In this document: in pieces, positions 23,879-31,129 of the stretch
Position numbering within the stretch: position 1 is the stretch's first letter
Layout of the letters: each line of letters starts with the position of its first letter
NCBI GenBank assembly: GCA_017466825.1
Contig: JAFTTJ010000025.1
Span: 1-39,304 of the forward strand
Source of the DNA: Clostridia bacterium
GTDB lineage: Bacteria > Bacillota > Clostridia > Christensenellales > Borkfalkiaceae
DNA: 39,304 nucleotides
Reading direction: 5' to 3'
Notes under the pieces: model-generated
Told to the model about the DNA's origin: nothing
Database searches by the model: none
What the model saw: only the letters and a program-made list of their open reading frames with translations
Made by a program: the position numbers and the translations under genes

Positions 23879-24457
23879 TTAAAAGAATACGCCCGTTATA
23901 AAAATTTCAAGTCCGATTAAAACAAGTATTGCTCCGCCAAAAATCGACGCCTTGTTTGAAAATTTAGTGCCGAACTTTTTGCCGAGTTCGACGCCGACGA
24001 AACAGCAAATAAAGGTTACTAGCGCAATTATCGCCGTGCATACTACTGCGTTTAAAAGCGAATATTCGGCAATGGTAAAACCTACGGACAACGCGTCGAT
24101 AGACGTTGCAACGCCTTGGATTAAAATAGTTTTTATGCAAAGGTTTTTACACTCGCCGTCTTCACAAGGTTGAAAACCTTCAACAATCATTTTTATACCT
24201 ATAAATAAAAGTAGGGCAAGGGCGATATACGGCACGAAGGCTTGAAAAAATTTAAACTGCTCTACGATTGTATGAACGCATATCCAACCAATTAAAGGCA
24301 TTGCGCCTTGGAAAGCCCCAAAAACACCCGCAATAACCGTTTGCTTACGCCTTGACATGGTCGGCTCGTTTAAACCGTTTGCAAGTGAAACTGAAAAGGC
24401 GTCCATTGCAAGCCCTATACCTATTAAAAAACTGTTAAAGAAAAATAAAAAATCCAT
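23879..24457 (-). CDS. mntP: Manganese efflux pump MntP
   Basis: The 192-residue protein has six membrane helices in two inverted repeats. The family motifs GLAMDAFSVSLANG (helix 1) and ATSIDALSVGF (helix 4) supply the conserved aspartates of the Mn2+ path. A Cys-rich loop (PCEDGECKNLC) lies between the halves. MntP exports Mn2+ across the cytoplasmic membrane. Its leader is only about 25 nt, so the yybP-ykoY manganese riboswitch found before many mntP genes is absent. The small HD hydrolase gene follows 28 bp downstream. Confidence 0.92.
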   Translation of the reverse strand: MDFLFFFNSFLIGIGLAMDAFSVSLANGLNEPTMSRRKQTVIAGVFGAFQGAMPLIGWICVHTIVEQFKFFQAFVPYIALALLLFIGIKMIVEGFQPCEDGECKNLCIKTILIQGVATSIDALSVGFTIAEYSLLNAVVCTAIIALVTFICCFVGVELGKKFGTKFSNKASIFGGAILVLIGLEIFITGVFF

Positions 24458-24486
24458 TTTTTGCTCGCCAAATTTATTACTTAACT

Positions 24487-24515
24487 ATTATACAACTATA
24501 TGTTAAAAAATGCAA
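24487..24515 (-). promoter_or_regulatory. Promoter of mntP
   Basis: TTGCAT (24510-24515), 17-bp spacer, TATAAT (24487-24492) on the minus strand. Confidence 0.65.
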
Positions 24516-24586
24516 AGGAATTCAACTCGTTTTTACCCACGCTCTTCCAAACCCTTTTTAATTTTTTGTTATTTACTCTAAAAAAC

Positions 24587-24607
24587 GCCGATAATCGACT
24601 TATAGGC
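24587..24607. repeat. Dispersed motif GCC-GATAATCGACTTATA-GGC
   Basis: This is a copy of the recurrent intergenic motif, here closed by a GCC/GGC stem and preceded by an A-run. Further right, small AT-rich hairpins (ACCGCTCGTAAACGGT; AAAATTGC/GCAATTTT) fill the 24516-24708 gap, with no gene. Confidence 0.55.
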
Positions 24608-24708
24608 AGGGCAACTCATAAAAACCGCTCGTAAACGGTTGAGTTTTACAAATAAACGGTGGGCAAAAAAATTGCAAAAGCAATTTTTAATAAAAACCGC
24701 TAAAAAAA

Positions 24709-24739
24709 CGCCGTTTACTTAATGCGTAAGTAAACGGCG
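24709..24739 (-). terminator. Terminator of the small-multidrug-export gene
   Basis: CGCCGTTTACTTA (24709-24721) pairs perfectly with 24727-24739. A run of seven A on the left gives the T-run on the minus strand. Confidence 0.85.
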
Positions 24740-24747
24740 CGATTTGT

Positions 24748-25422
24748 TTAATTATCTTTTTTAGGCGCGGAAGAGTCTGCGTTGGTTTGGTCGGGCAAGT
24801 CGCCGTTTTCGACGGTTGGCTTTGCCGTTATTATCTTTACAATAAAAACTATTAACATAATTATCGCTATTGCAAACAAAACGTAAATAATGACGTCAAC
24901 GTACTCTCCGACTAGCGCGGTTAACAGGGTTATTATTGCCCCTGCAATCAAATTTCCTACGGCAATGGGCAAAACCGACTCTCTAAATTTAAGACCTAAA
25001 AACACGGCTATTGCAGTACCCGTCCACACCCCCGTTACGGGAAAAGGTACGGCTACGAATATAAACAACGACCACATCATAATTTTTTTGGCTTGACTTT
25101 CCGCCGAGCCGTCCGTTTTTGACGCTATTTCTTGGGCTTTGTTTTTAAAAATCAACTCTACCTTTTCAACAATCGTCCTTACAAAACCAATCTTTTTTAA
25201 AAGATTGAATATAGGTATAAGTAGAAAAAACACCAAGATTGAAACGATAGTCGAGCCGAGATAGGCTATGCCTGCCGTTTCCCACAGACCTAGCGAAAAA
25301 AGTCCCGTTCCAATAGGTATAGCCCCTTTTAATTCTATAAGCGGAAACATTGAAACGAACAAGGTTGCAAGGTGTTCGCTTTGAAAAATGCCTATTAAAA
25401 ACTTGCCTAATGCTTCGGTCAT
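24748..25422 (-). CDS. Putative small multidrug export protein (DedA-like fold)
   Basis: The 224-residue protein matches the small multidrug export family (Pfam Sm_multidrug_ex). It has SMFPLIELKGAIPIG near the N-terminus, then VAVPFPVTGVWTGT, which I take as the re-entrant-loop region, with five or six membrane segments. The acidic, hydrophilic C-terminal tail is not conserved in the family. The name rests on weak old evidence; a DedA-like transport or lipid-related role is equally possible. GGAGAAAG precedes ATG 25422. It is divergent from ttcA. Confidence 0.8.
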   Translation of the reverse strand: MTEALGKFLIGIFQSEHLATLFVSMFPLIELKGAIPIGTGLFSLGLWETAGIAYLGSTIVSILVFFLLIPIFNLLKKIGFVRTIVEKVELIFKNKAQEIASKTDGSAESQAKKIMMWSLFIFVAVPFPVTGVWTGTAIAVFLGLKFRESVLPIAVGNLIAGAIITLLTALVGEYVDVIIYVLFAIAIIMLIVFIVKIITAKPTVENGDLPDQTNADSSAPKKDN

Positions 25423-25558
25423 CTACTTTCTCCAAAAAATTTTTAAAATTTTAGTCGTCTTTGCTTGATATATATTCAAATTTTATTTAAAATAGTGCTA
25501 TAACTATTTTTCGTAAGCAAAATTATACCAAAATAAAGACGCTTTGTCAAGGTGGACT

Positions 25559-26302
25559 ATGAATTTACAACAAATAATGTCGAAAACCCGTAGGGCGGTA
25601 GACCAATTTAATATGATTGAAGAAGGTGATAAAATCGCCGTAGGGCTTTCGGGCGGAAAAGATAGCATGGCGCTTTTATATTCGCTCGCCGGGCTAAAAA
25701 GATTTTATCCTAAAAATTTTGATATCGTAGCGATTACCGTAGATATGGGTTTGGGGCTTGACCAAGCCGAAGTCGACGCCGTAAAAAAAGTCTGCGACGA
25801 ACTCGGCGTTCACTACCATATCGAGCCCACCCAAATAGGCGAAGTCGTTTTTGAAGTGAGAAAGGAATCAAACCCGTGCAGTCTTTGCGCTAATATGCGC
25901 AGGGGCGCGCTAAACAGCGCGGCGGCGGATTTGGGTTGCAACAAAGTTGCGCTCGGCCACCACGCCGACGACCTTATCGAAACACTTTTCCTTTCACTTT
26001 TTTACGAAGCAAGGCTTTCGACCTTTTCGCCCGTTACAAGACTTTCTCGCAAGAAGATTACGGTTATTCGCCCTATGATTTTTTTGAGAGAAATGGAAAT
26101 TATAGGCTTTACCAAAGACAAACCAATTATTCACAACCCCTGCCCTGCCGACAAAAACACCCGTAGAGAGTTTATTAAAACGCTACTTAAAGACCTTGAA
26201 AAAGACAACAAAAAACTGCGTGAAAACGTCCTTGGCGCGCTCACTCACCCCGAAAGGAACAACCTTTTTGACGATCAGCAACCGCCATTTGACGAAGAAT
26301 AA
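25559..26302 (+). CDS. ttcA: tRNA 2-thiocytidine synthetase TtcA-like
   Basis: The 247-residue protein is a PP-loop ATPase with SGGKDS (31-36), which adenylates cytidine 32 of tRNA before sulfur transfer. Cysteines C107 and C110 (NPCSLC) and C195 (NPCP) match the three residues that hold the [4Fe-4S] cluster in TtcA. ALGHHADD (131-138) is the second nucleotide motif. The start is ATG 25559 with AGGTGG 3-8 nt upstream; TTG 25544 would place that site inside the gene. Within the TtcA/TtuA family, sulfuration of a different tRNA base cannot be excluded. Confidence 0.88.
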   Translation: MNLQQIMSKTRRAVDQFNMIEEGDKIAVGLSGGKDSMALLYSLAGLKRFYPKNFDIVAITVDMGLGLDQAEVDAVKKVCDELGVHYHIEPTQIGEVVFEVRKESNPCSLCANMRRGALNSAAADLGCNKVALGHHADDLIETLFLSLFYEARLSTFSPVTRLSRKKITVIRPMIFLREMEIIGFTKDKPIIHNPCPADKNTRREFIKTLLKDLEKDNKKLRENVLGALTHPERNNLFDDQQPPFDEE

Positions 26303-26396
26303 GCAGTTTTTGCCGTAAAATTAGGCTGTTTAACACCGTTTTAAAGGGTTTTTATATCAAATTTTGCAAGTTTTTGAATAAATATTGCTTTTTGCG

Positions 26397-26425
26397 TTGT
26401 AAAAAGGCGTTATTTATGATATAAT
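26397..26425 (+). promoter_or_regulatory. Promoter of the 276-aa lipoprotein gene
   Basis: TTGTAA (26397-26402), 17-bp spacer, TATAAT (26420-26425) preceded by TGA (extended -10). Confidence 0.75.
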
Positions 26426-26457
26426 CTTTTTATACCGTTTATATTTTTTGGAGAATT

Positions 26458-27288
26458 ATGATGAAAAAGTTTTTTACCGTATTTGCTCTTACTTTAGCGC
26501 TCGTCATCTCTTGCGCGTCGTGTGTGAAGACGGATATTCCTACCCCTTCCCCCAAAGGCGAACAAGTCGAGCATGAAGACCTTTTAGAGTTTTGTAACGC
26601 CGTCAAAGAAAGCCAAACTAATTACGAAGTTTCGCTCTTTGACGCTTGGTACGTTATCACCCTAGAAGAAGTCGACCATAAAATTTGCGCAAACGACGAA
26701 GAATTCAAAATTCACAACTACACTTCGATTGACTTTTACCGCCCGATAAGCGCGCAAGACTTAAAGTATAGGGCTAGCGCAACCACGAGCGCGGAACGAC
26801 TCGTAAACGGTGAATCTTTGGCTTCTGAAATAACAAAAGGCTTAATCGTCGGCATAAACGGCGTCGCTTACGTAGAAACCTATCCCCTGACTTTAGAAGA
26901 AGACGTAGAGCCTTCTCGCCACAAAGAATCGGCAGATATGATCTACTCACCGCTTAGCAAATTTACGGAAATTTCGCTTGAGTCCATTTGTCACGGTTTT
27001 TCCGATTTAACCCAAGTCGCTTACCTTGACCGTGGCGAATCCGTTTCTACTCTCACCGTCGTCTACGAATACGAAACTAGCGACACCAAAATCGAACAGA
27101 CTGTTATTTTTGAGTTTGACTCGATAACCGGCGCGTTTATAAGCCTTAACGTACACGCTTGCAAACAAACCGTAACCGAGTCCGTTTCGGGGGACGATTA
27201 CCGCACTCAAATCGTGCAATTAACTTGCAAAACTTCAATACCCCTTCCAGTTTTTGAGCCTAATCTTGAAAGTGGCAACTGGGCGTAA
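26458..27288 (+). CDS. Lipoprotein, 276 aa
   Basis: The signal peptide MMKKFFTVFALTLALVISC carries a lipobox VIS-C19, so the product is a membrane-anchored surface protein. The mature part is beta-rich with no recognised domain and has few cysteines. GGAG lies 4 nt before the first ATG and 7 nt before the second (26461), which may be the one used. It is a single-gene unit between an extended -10 promoter and a strong terminator. The function is unknown. Confidence 0.75.
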   Translation: MMKKFFTVFALTLALVISCASCVKTDIPTPSPKGEQVEHEDLLEFCNAVKESQTNYEVSLFDAWYVITLEEVDHKICANDEEFKIHNYTSIDFYRPISAQDLKYRASATTSAERLVNGESLASEITKGLIVGINGVAYVETYPLTLEEDVEPSRHKESADMIYSPLSKFTEISLESICHGFSDLTQVAYLDRGESVSTLTVVYEYETSDTKIEQTVIFEFDSITGAFISLNVHACKQTVTESVSGDDYRTQIVQLTCKTSIPLPVFEPNLESGNWA

Positions 27289-27304
27289 TACTTTAAACTA
27301 AAAG

Positions 27305-27335
27305 GCGCTATAAGTCGATAATCGACTTATAGCGC
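27305..27335. terminator. 31-bp palindromic terminator with the dispersed motif
   Basis: GCGCTATAAGTCGAT (27305-27319), one central A, then its exact reverse complement (27321-27335), followed by TATTTTTAT. This is the most symmetrical copy of the TATAAGTCGAT motif. It separates two convergent genes. Confidence 0.9.
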
Positions 27336-27349
27336 TATTTTTATGCCTT

Positions 27350-28129
27350 TTAAATAATTGCTAAATGGGTAAGGGCTTCCCACACCCCGTCTAATTCTTC
27401 ATTGGTTACGTAAATTGCAATCGCCTTTAACGGCTCGGGCGAGTGCCCTATCGCAACGCCGTTTTTGCTCCAAACGAACATTTCGTAATCGTTCATACTG
27501 TCGCCGAAAGCGTACACGTTCTTCATATCTATTTTAAGTTCGTCCACGACGAGTTGAGCCATAACCGACTTGCCTAAATCTTTTTGCACGCACTCGACGT
27601 AGTTTTCAAAGTCAACTACCTTAAAATGTTTTTCAAGTTCTTCAATAACTTTTTTTGGCAAAGGTAAATATTCGCCCTTTTCCGTCTTTGTCTTTATTAT
27701 TGAATACTTGCTCACGGGGAATTTTTCAACGTCGAGCAATACGCGGATATCGTCTACTTGTTCACCGACGCGCCACTCTGTAACGACATTGCGCTTATAT
27801 ACACCGTTTACCCCTTCGTAAACGATATGCAAATCGTACTCTTCTTCTAAAGCGAGCGCAACGCCCATTTGCTCTTTGGTCATATCTCGCCTAAAAAGAG
27901 TTTTTGTAGCCACTTCCACGTGGCAACCGCCGAAGATAAACCCGTCGAAAGGTATTTCGCTAATCTTATCGAAATAGGTGTTACCTTTGCTTCTACCCGA
28001 ATTATAAAATATGTAATGCCCTTTTTCTTTTAAAGTTTTTAGCGCCTTTAATGTCCTTGCCCCAAACTGCCCAAACCAAATCGTGCCGTCAAAATCAAAG
28101 AAAAAGGCTTTTTTGCCTATGTTTTTCAT
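27350..28129 (-). CDS. Cof-type HAD-IIB phosphatase
   Basis: The 259-residue protein is a HAD hydrolase. Motif I is FFDFDGT with nucleophile D12 and acid D14, motif II is YNSGRS, and the motif III/IV region is GDSMNDYEMF preceded by a conserved lysine. The large inserted cap (about 75-185) is of the Cof/IIB type, which acts on sugar phosphates, FMN or pyridoxal phosphate. The start at ATG 28129 is chosen because a perfect promoter ends 6 nt upstream. A GTG at 28153 would lie between the -35 and -10 boxes. The transcript is therefore predicted to be leaderless. Confidence 0.85.
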   Translation of the reverse strand: MKNIGKKAFFFDFDGTIWFGQFGARTLKALKTLKEKGHYIFYNSGRSKGNTYFDKISEIPFDGFIFGGCHVEVATKTLFRRDMTKEQMGVALALEEEYDLHIVYEGVNGVYKRNVVTEWRVGEQVDDIRVLLDVEKFPVSKYSIIKTKTEKGEYLPLPKKVIEELEKHFKVVDFENYVECVQKDLGKSVMAQLVVDELKIDMKNVYAFGDSMNDYEMFVWSKNGVAIGHSPEPLKAIAIYVTNEELDGVWEALTHLAII

Positions 28130-28135
28130 AAAGGT

Positions 28136-28164
28136 ATTATAAAACTCTATCACCTTTTTGTCAA
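28136..28164 (-). promoter_or_regulatory. Perfect consensus promoter, leaderless HAD gene
   Basis: TTGACA (28159-28164), 17-bp spacer, TATAAT (28136-28141), then 6 nt to ATG 28129. Normal start-site spacing puts +1 on the A of the start codon. Confidence 0.85.
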
Positions 28165-28258
28165 TAAAAAAGTAAAACGTCTTGCATAAATGCGCTTGTA
28201 TGAAAAATTTGTAAACGAAGTTATATAAATTTTTTTACAAAATTTTCACAATAAACTA

Positions 28259-28287
28259 TTGACAAAAGGGTTTTTTCGTGTTACAAT
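28259..28287 (+). promoter_or_regulatory. Promoter of hsp20
   Basis: TTGACA (28259-28264), 17-bp spacer, TACAAT (28282-28287). The CIRCE operator lies 25 bp downstream, in the transcribed leader. Confidence 0.8.
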
Positions 28288-28311
28288 ATTAGCAGTCAAG
28301 GGGTTAGAGTG

Positions 28312-28338
28312 CTAACACTCAAAACAAAGGAGTGCTAA
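28312..28338 (+). promoter_or_regulatory. CIRCE operator (HrcA site)
   Basis: CTAACACTC, 9 bp, GAGTGCTAA. The right half is perfect and the left half has two changes from TTAGCACTC. A second GAGTGCTAA lies at 28307-28315, so two right half-sites flank one left half-site. HrcA is the known repressor of CIRCE heat-shock genes in Bacillota; hrcA itself is not in the window. Confidence 0.85.
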
Positions 28339-28411
28339 CCGCCTTTGATAAAGCCTTTAAGCCCGTTTTAAGGCTTGAATAAAAAAGATTATATATTAAA
28401 GGAGTAAAAAT

Positions 28412-28810
28412 ATGACAAACTATTTAATTAAAAGAAATTTAAGCAACTACGATTTATTAAACGCTTTCGACTCTTTCTTTGCGCCGACCGAAAGGACTTC
28501 GACTATGAGAACGGACGTTAAGCAGACCGAAAAAGAATATCTCTTGCAAATCGATCTCGCAGGTTTTGAAAAGGAAGAAATCAACCTTTCTTTTGACAAA
28601 GGCATTTTGACCGTTTCCGCGCAAAAAAAGACTACTGAAGAAAAAGACGACGGTTATATTTTTAGAGAAAGAAGTTCAAAAGTCAGTCGAAGATATAACC
28701 TTGGCGACGTAAATCAAGACGCAATAACGGCAAAATTTACAAACGGCTTATTAGAGATTTGCGTACCCAAAAAGGAAGTTCCTACTCCGCGCGCGATTGC
28801 TATTGACTAA
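28412..28810 (+). CDS. Hsp20/alpha-crystallin small heat-shock protein
   Basis: The 132-residue protein has an N-terminal arm (1-30), then an alpha-crystallin domain (about 31-122): MRTDVKQTEKEYLLQIDLAG, then the strands ending AKFTNGLLEICVPK, which carries the conserved A-x-x-x-n-G-x-L motif. A short C-terminal tail contains VPTPRAIAI, near the usual I-x-I assembly motif. It acts as an ATP-independent holdase in the cytoplasm. AAAGGAG precedes the ATG. CIRCE in the leader predicts heat induction through HrcA. Confidence 0.93.
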   Translation: MTNYLIKRNLSNYDLLNAFDSFFAPTERTSTMRTDVKQTEKEYLLQIDLAGFEKEEINLSFDKGILTVSAQKKTTEEKDDGYIFRERSSKVSRRYNLGDVNQDAITAKFTNGLLEICVPKKEVPTPRAIAID

Positions 28811-28889
28811 AAAGTTCGCCTATAAGGCGATTAAAGCAAAATTTATTCTCACAGTTTATTACTGACGTTTTTATTGTTTTCTCCATAAG

Positions 28890-28919
28890 GCGACTCCGAC
28901 TAAAATCGGGGTCGCTTTA
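28890..28919 (+). terminator. Terminator of hsp20
   Basis: GCGACTCCGA (28890-28899) pairs with TCGGGGTCGC (28906-28915), with one G-U pair, then TTTATTTAT. A smaller CGCC-TATAA-GGCG hairpin follows the stop codon at 28817. Confidence 0.8.
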
Positions 28920-28971
28920 TTTATACTAAAAATTAATCTGATTGCATATATTTAGTCAAGGAAAATTTTAT

Positions 28972-29817
28972 ATGAAATTCGTAAAAATGCAAGCGGTTGG
29001 CAACGACTATATATACGTTGATTTTAATCAAGTTTTAGGTCAAGACCTATCTGCTCTTGCAAAAAATTTGAGCAGACGAAGATTTAGCGTCGGCTCGGAC
29101 GGAATTATAACCGTACAAAAAATCGACTGCGAAAGGATAAAAATGCGCATATTTAACGCCGACGGTAGCGAAGGAAAAACTTGCGGAAACGGGGTTAGAT
29201 GCTCGGCGGTTTTCGCGCGCAAATATTTGGGCGTTACGAGTAGCGCCGTTAAGGTTCTTACCCGTAGCAACCTAGCAACGGTCAACGTTTTAACTAAACC
29301 GCCGTTTGAAGTAAGTTTAAAAAGCAAAGCGACTTTTGCAAGCGCAGATATGTGCGACTGCGTTTGTGAAAACGCCGATTATTTATGTGAAAATTTTCAA
29401 AAAGTAGGGCTATATGTCGATAAACGACAGGTTTATACCGTAAACACGGGCAACGAGCATCTCGTAGTTTTCACAAAAGACGAACTTGAAAAAATCGTGG
29501 ACGGAGTTAAAAGTAGCGGTAGATTTTTAGACGGGGTAAATATAGAAAAGGTTTTTGCTGTCGAAAGTAAAAATAACGGTCTTTTCCGCTTGAACGTCGA
29601 AATTTTTGAACGGGGAAGCGGTAAAACCCTTTCCTGCGGTAGCGGTGCGGTTGCCATTGCGCGGGCGTTTGCAAAAAAAGAAAATATTATAGACAGTAAC
29701 GCCGTCTTTGAAATTGTGTCTAGCGGAGGAAGTTTGTTCGTTACCTTCGACGGCGATAGGGCTACGCTTTGGGGCGAAGTGGTCGAAGTCTTCCGTGGCG
29801 AAATTGATTTAAACTAA
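28972..29817 (+). CDS. dapF: Diaminopimelate epimerase
   Basis: The protein has 281 residues. The two catalytic cysteines of the epimerase are present: C71 in TCGNGVRC and C222 in LSCGSGAVA. The N-terminal FVKMQAVGNDYIYVD and the RIFNADGSE segment are typical. It interconverts LL- and meso-diaminopimelate for peptidoglycan and lysine. The start is ATG 28972, with AAGGA 9 nt upstream and the family's usual N-terminus. It is followed 47 bp later by dapL. Confidence 0.95.
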   Translation: MKFVKMQAVGNDYIYVDFNQVLGQDLSALAKNLSRRRFSVGSDGIITVQKIDCERIKMRIFNADGSEGKTCGNGVRCSAVFARKYLGVTSSAVKVLTRSNLATVNVLTKPPFEVSLKSKATFASADMCDCVCENADYLCENFQKVGLYVDKRQVYTVNTGNEHLVVFTKDELEKIVDGVKSSGRFLDGVNIEKVFAVESKNNGLFRLNVEIFERGSGKTLSCGSGAVAIARAFAKKENIIDSNAVFEIVSSGGSLFVTFDGDRATLWGEVVEVFRGEIDLN

Positions 29818-29825
29818 AAACCAGT

Positions 29826-29843
29826 CTATAAGTCGATTATCGG
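29826..29843. repeat. Dispersed motif CTATAAGTCGATTATCGG
   Basis: This copy lies between dapF and dapL, which point the same way. It is bounded by AAACC and GGTTTA. Here the motif separates cotranscribed genes, so it is not only a terminator part. Confidence 0.55.
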
Positions 29844-29864
29844 CGGTTTAATATGGGTGAATAT

Positions 29865-31028
29865 ATGAAATACAACGAGAATTTTTTTAAACTAAAAAAC
29901 GATTACGTCTTTACCGACCTTGCGCAAAAGGTCGCTTCTAAAAAGAGCCAAGGGGGTGAAAGCATAATCGACCTTGGCATTGGCGACGTAAAACTGCCCA
30001 TTTTTGACCTTGCTACAAAGGCTATGCAAAAAGCTTGCGAAGAACTTTCAATTAAGTCCACCTTTAGGGGTTATCCCCCGTCGCAAGGATATAAATTTTT
30101 AAGGGATAAAATATCGGCGGAGTATTTTGAAGCGGGGGCGCAAATAACCCCCGACGAAATTTTTATAACCGACGGCGCAAAAGGTCAACTAGGCGGTGTG
30201 CTAGAACTTTTCGGCTCGGGGGCAAAAACCCTTTTTCTTTCCCCCTGCTACCCTGCTGGGGCGGAGAGCAATATTTTATACGGCAACTCGGTCAGTTATC
30301 TTTGCGGAAGCGTGGAAAACGGATTTATCCCTAGCCCCCCTTTCGGCAAATTTTACGATCTGATTTACATTTGTTCGCCCAACAATCCAACGGGCTCGGC
30401 AATGACTTTTAGCGACCTTGCGCTTTGGATAGACTACGCCCTTTCTACCGACGCCGTTATAATTTACGACTCGGCTTACTCTGCGTATTTGACGGACGAA
30501 TTTCCTAAAAGCGTTTACTGTTTGCCAAAGGCAAATCGTTGCGCCATAGAGATAAATTCTTTTTCAAAATCACTTGGTTTTACGGGGGTTAGATGCGGAT
30601 ATACCGTTGTCCCTACCGCCCTTGGCGACTACAATAAACTGTGGAAAAGACGGCTCGCTTGCCGTTTTAACGGCGTATCTTATCCCGTTCAGCGCGGAGC
30701 GGAAGCCGTTTTTTGCGAGCAAGGCCGACTGGAAATAAAAAAACGCATAAATTTTTATAAAACCAACGCTGAAATTTTAAAAATCGCTTTAAAAAATCTT
30801 AATTTGTGGTATAATAATAGCGTGTGTTCGCCGTACGTTTTTGCTTCCACGCCAAAGGGGGTAAGTAGCGCCGAATTTTGCTCTAAACTGCTCATGGAAA
30901 AGAGCGTGGTAGCAACCCCCGGCGTCGGCTTTGGGGACGGGGGCGAAGGGTATTTTAGGCTTTCCGCCTTTGGCGATAGACAAGAAATTTTAACGGCGAG
31001 CGATAGGCTAAAAACCTTAAAATTTTAA
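29865..31028 (+). CDS. dapL: LL-diaminopimelate aminotransferase
   Basis: The 387-residue protein is a fold-type I PLP aminotransferase. The N-terminus NENFFKLKNDYVFTDLAQKV, LGIGDVKLP, FRGYPPSQGYKFLRDKI and CSPNNPTG match DapL. The PLP lysine is K235 in NSFSKSLGFTGVRCGY. It converts tetrahydrodipicolinate directly to LL-diaminopimelate, bypassing DapCDE, and DapF then makes the meso form. ATG 29865 with GGGTGA upstream gives the standard N-terminus; an ATG four codons earlier is less likely. Confidence 0.93.
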   Translation: MKYNENFFKLKNDYVFTDLAQKVASKKSQGGESIIDLGIGDVKLPIFDLATKAMQKACEELSIKSTFRGYPPSQGYKFLRDKISAEYFEAGAQITPDEIFITDGAKGQLGGVLELFGSGAKTLFLSPCYPAGAESNILYGNSVSYLCGSVENGFIPSPPFGKFYDLIYICSPNNPTGSAMTFSDLALWIDYALSTDAVIIYDSAYSAYLTDEFPKSVYCLPKANRCAIEINSFSKSLGFTGVRCGYTVVPTALGDYNKLWKRRLACRFNGVSYPVQRGAEAVFCEQGRLEIKKRINFYKTNAEILKIALKNLNLWYNNSVCSPYVFASTPKGVSSAEFCSKLLMEKSVVATPGVGFGDGGEGYFRLSAFGDRQEILTASDRLKTLKF

Positions 31029-31129
31029 GGCTTTATCTAAGTTTAAACCTACGATAAACCCAATTGAGTTTTTACTAAGGCTATGGCTCGGCGCACGGCT
31101 GATTTTTGGAAAAGGAGCAAACGATTAAG

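Noticed and set aside
24458-24747. yybP-ykoY manganese riboswitch upstream of mntP
   Set aside because: A good promoter lies 30 bp from the start codon, leaving no room for the aptamer, and its conserved core was not seen.
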